DNA from: Elusimicrobiota bacterium
GTDB taxonomy: Bacteria > Elusimicrobiota > Elusimicrobia > UBA1565 > UBA9628
Length of the DNA stretch: 13,856 nucleotides
Direction: 5' to 3'
Assembly: GCA_028717525.1 (NCBI GenBank)
Contig: JAQUNT010000009.1
Location: forward strand, 853-14,708
A model generated the notes under the pieces. The model did not search any database, was not told the DNA's origin, and saw only the letters and a program-made list of their open reading frames with translations. Of this stretch, positions 13,097-13,856 are shown in pieces. How positions within the stretch are numbered: the stretch's first letter is position 1; each line of letters opens with the position of its first letter. Made by a program: the position numbers and the translations under genes.

Positions 13097-13856
13097 TCAG
13101 GGAATGCGCTGCCAGCGCCGCAGGACCGAAGCGATGCGTTCCGCGGCCCTCCCGTCGCCGTAGGGGTTGCGGCCGCGCGCCAGAGGGGGAGAGGCGGCGC
13201 AGCGCAGGATGGCCTGGAGCAGGCCGCGGTAAGAGGTCCCGGCCAGCACGCTGCCCCGGCCCACGGACTCCGCGCGCTCGGTCACATCCCGCGCCACCAC
13301 CACCCGCTTGCCCAAGGACGGGGCCTCCTCCTGGATGCCGCCGGAGTCGGTGACGATGAAGCGGGCCCGGCTCATCAGCCGGACGAAATCCAGGTAATCC
13401 AAGGGCGGGACCAGCCGGATGGCGGGGTGGCGCAGGATGCGCCGGGCCGGCAGCCGCACCTCTGGCCGCGGATGCAGGGGGAAGACCCAGAGCAGGCCGG
13501 GCAGGCGCCGGGCCGCGTCGCGCACGGCCCGCAGCATGCCCTCCAGGGCCGGGCCCAAGGATTCCCGGCGGTGCAAGGTGACCACGGCCAAAGGCCCGGA
13601 CCCCAGCCCGCGCAGGGCCGGCTCGCGGAAGCTCCGCCCGCGGCGCAGGGCCCAGAGCAAGGCGTCGATGCCGGTGTTGCCGGTCACAAAGACGCTGCCC
13701 GGGCGGGCGCCCTCGCGCATGAGGTTCCGGCGGGCCCGCGGCGTGGGAGCGAAGAGCAGTTCGCTCACCCGGTCGATGAGCACCCGGGTGGCCTCCTCCG
13801 GGCAGGGCCGGCGCAGGGCCCCGGTGCGCAGGCCGGCCTCCACGTGCCCCACCCCG
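13097..13856 (-). CDS. wecB: UDP-N-acetylglucosamine 2-epimerase (non-hydrolysing), 5' partial
   Basis: The C-terminal 253 residues or so of a GT-B-fold epimerase that converts UDP-GlcNAc to UDP-ManNAc for surface polysaccharide synthesis. The frame is open to the window edge and already in conserved sequence (VGHVEAGLRTG), so roughly the first third of the usual 370-380 residues is missing and the GTG at 13852 is an internal Val. Motifs present: HVEAGLRTG, CPEEATR, VTGNTGIDALL, VTLHRRES with the catalytic His, the UDP-binding signature TDSGGIQEEAPSLGKR, and ARDVTERAES. PLHPRPEVR replaces the more usual Pro-x-His-x-Asn-Pro segment. It ends at TGA 13099-13097, upstream of the ATPase promoter. 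An enzyme of the WecB/MnaA group is certain at family level. Confidence 0.94.
   Translation of the reverse strand, partial: GVGHVEAGLRTGALRRPCPEEATRVLIDRVSELLFAPTPRARRNLMREGARPGSVFVTGNTGIDALLWALRRGRSFREPALRGLGSGPLAVVTLHRRESLGPALEGMLRAVRDAARRLPGLLWVFPLHPRPEVRLPARRILRHPAIRLVPPLDYLDFVRLMSRARFIVTDSGGIQEEAPSLGKRVVVARDVTERAESVGRGSVLAGTSYRGLLQAILRCAASPPLARGRNPYGDGRAAERIASVLRRWQRIP

Noticed and set aside
13852..13854. GTG as the start of the epimerase
   Set aside because: It encodes the Val of the conserved VGHVEAGLRTG segment, which lies roughly a third of the way into the family's usual length; the frame runs off the window.

Overview
The window is GC-rich, densely coded bacterial chromosome. Outer-membrane proteins (a beta-barrel with a C-terminal Phe, and a TolC-family protein), several signal peptides and type IV pilus/type II secretion ATPases point to a diderm bacterium. 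The gene mix (paired PilB-type ATPases, a PPi-type phosphofructokinase, an AAA/DUF4143 ATPase) and the composition fit a high-GC Elusimicrobiota lineage best. That is an inference from gene content; a deltaproteobacterial or acidobacterial-type genome cannot be excluded.

Plus strand, 1 to 11565: eleven genes in the same direction, nearly all abutting or overlapping. They are a 5'-truncated PilB/GspE-type ATPase with two N-terminal MshEN-like domains; a second, shorter PilB-type ATPase without them; a single-domain response regulator with its own candidate extended -10 promoter; an exported beta-barrel protein; a PPi-type 6-phosphofructokinase; a two-TM HAMP protein with no output domain; a TolC-family protein; an exported patatin-like protein; an exported TPR protein; dapF; and dapA. 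Start/stop overlaps (GTGA, ATGA, TGATG) link the last five genes, so translation is probably coupled. Pilus motor and signalling genes come first, envelope proteins in the middle and the diaminopimelate (peptidoglycan/lysine) steps last, so the run reads mainly as an envelope and motility transcription unit with a glycolytic gene embedded in it.

11566 to 11858: a gap between convergent genes. It holds a strikingly AT-rich patch with a T8 run, a 24-bp perfect palindrome and a second 10-bp-stem hairpin. A minus-strand reading frame continues in frame past the stop of the neighbouring ATPase gene.

Minus strand, 13856 to 11859: a 5'-truncated UDP-GlcNAc 2-epimerase (wecB type), then an AAA/DUF4143 ATPase. 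The ATPase has a strong sigma70-like promoter placed so close to its ATG that its mRNA should be leaderless. Its composition is less GC-rich than its neighbours, and it looks like an acquired gene.

No tRNA, rRNA, CRISPR array or complete insertion sequence was seen. The best candidates for a second look are the unequal PilB pair, the patatin with an altered oxyanion loop inside an exported TolC-patatin-TPR cluster, the palindrome-rich AT patch, and the leaderless ATPase promoter. None of these alone demonstrates a new system.
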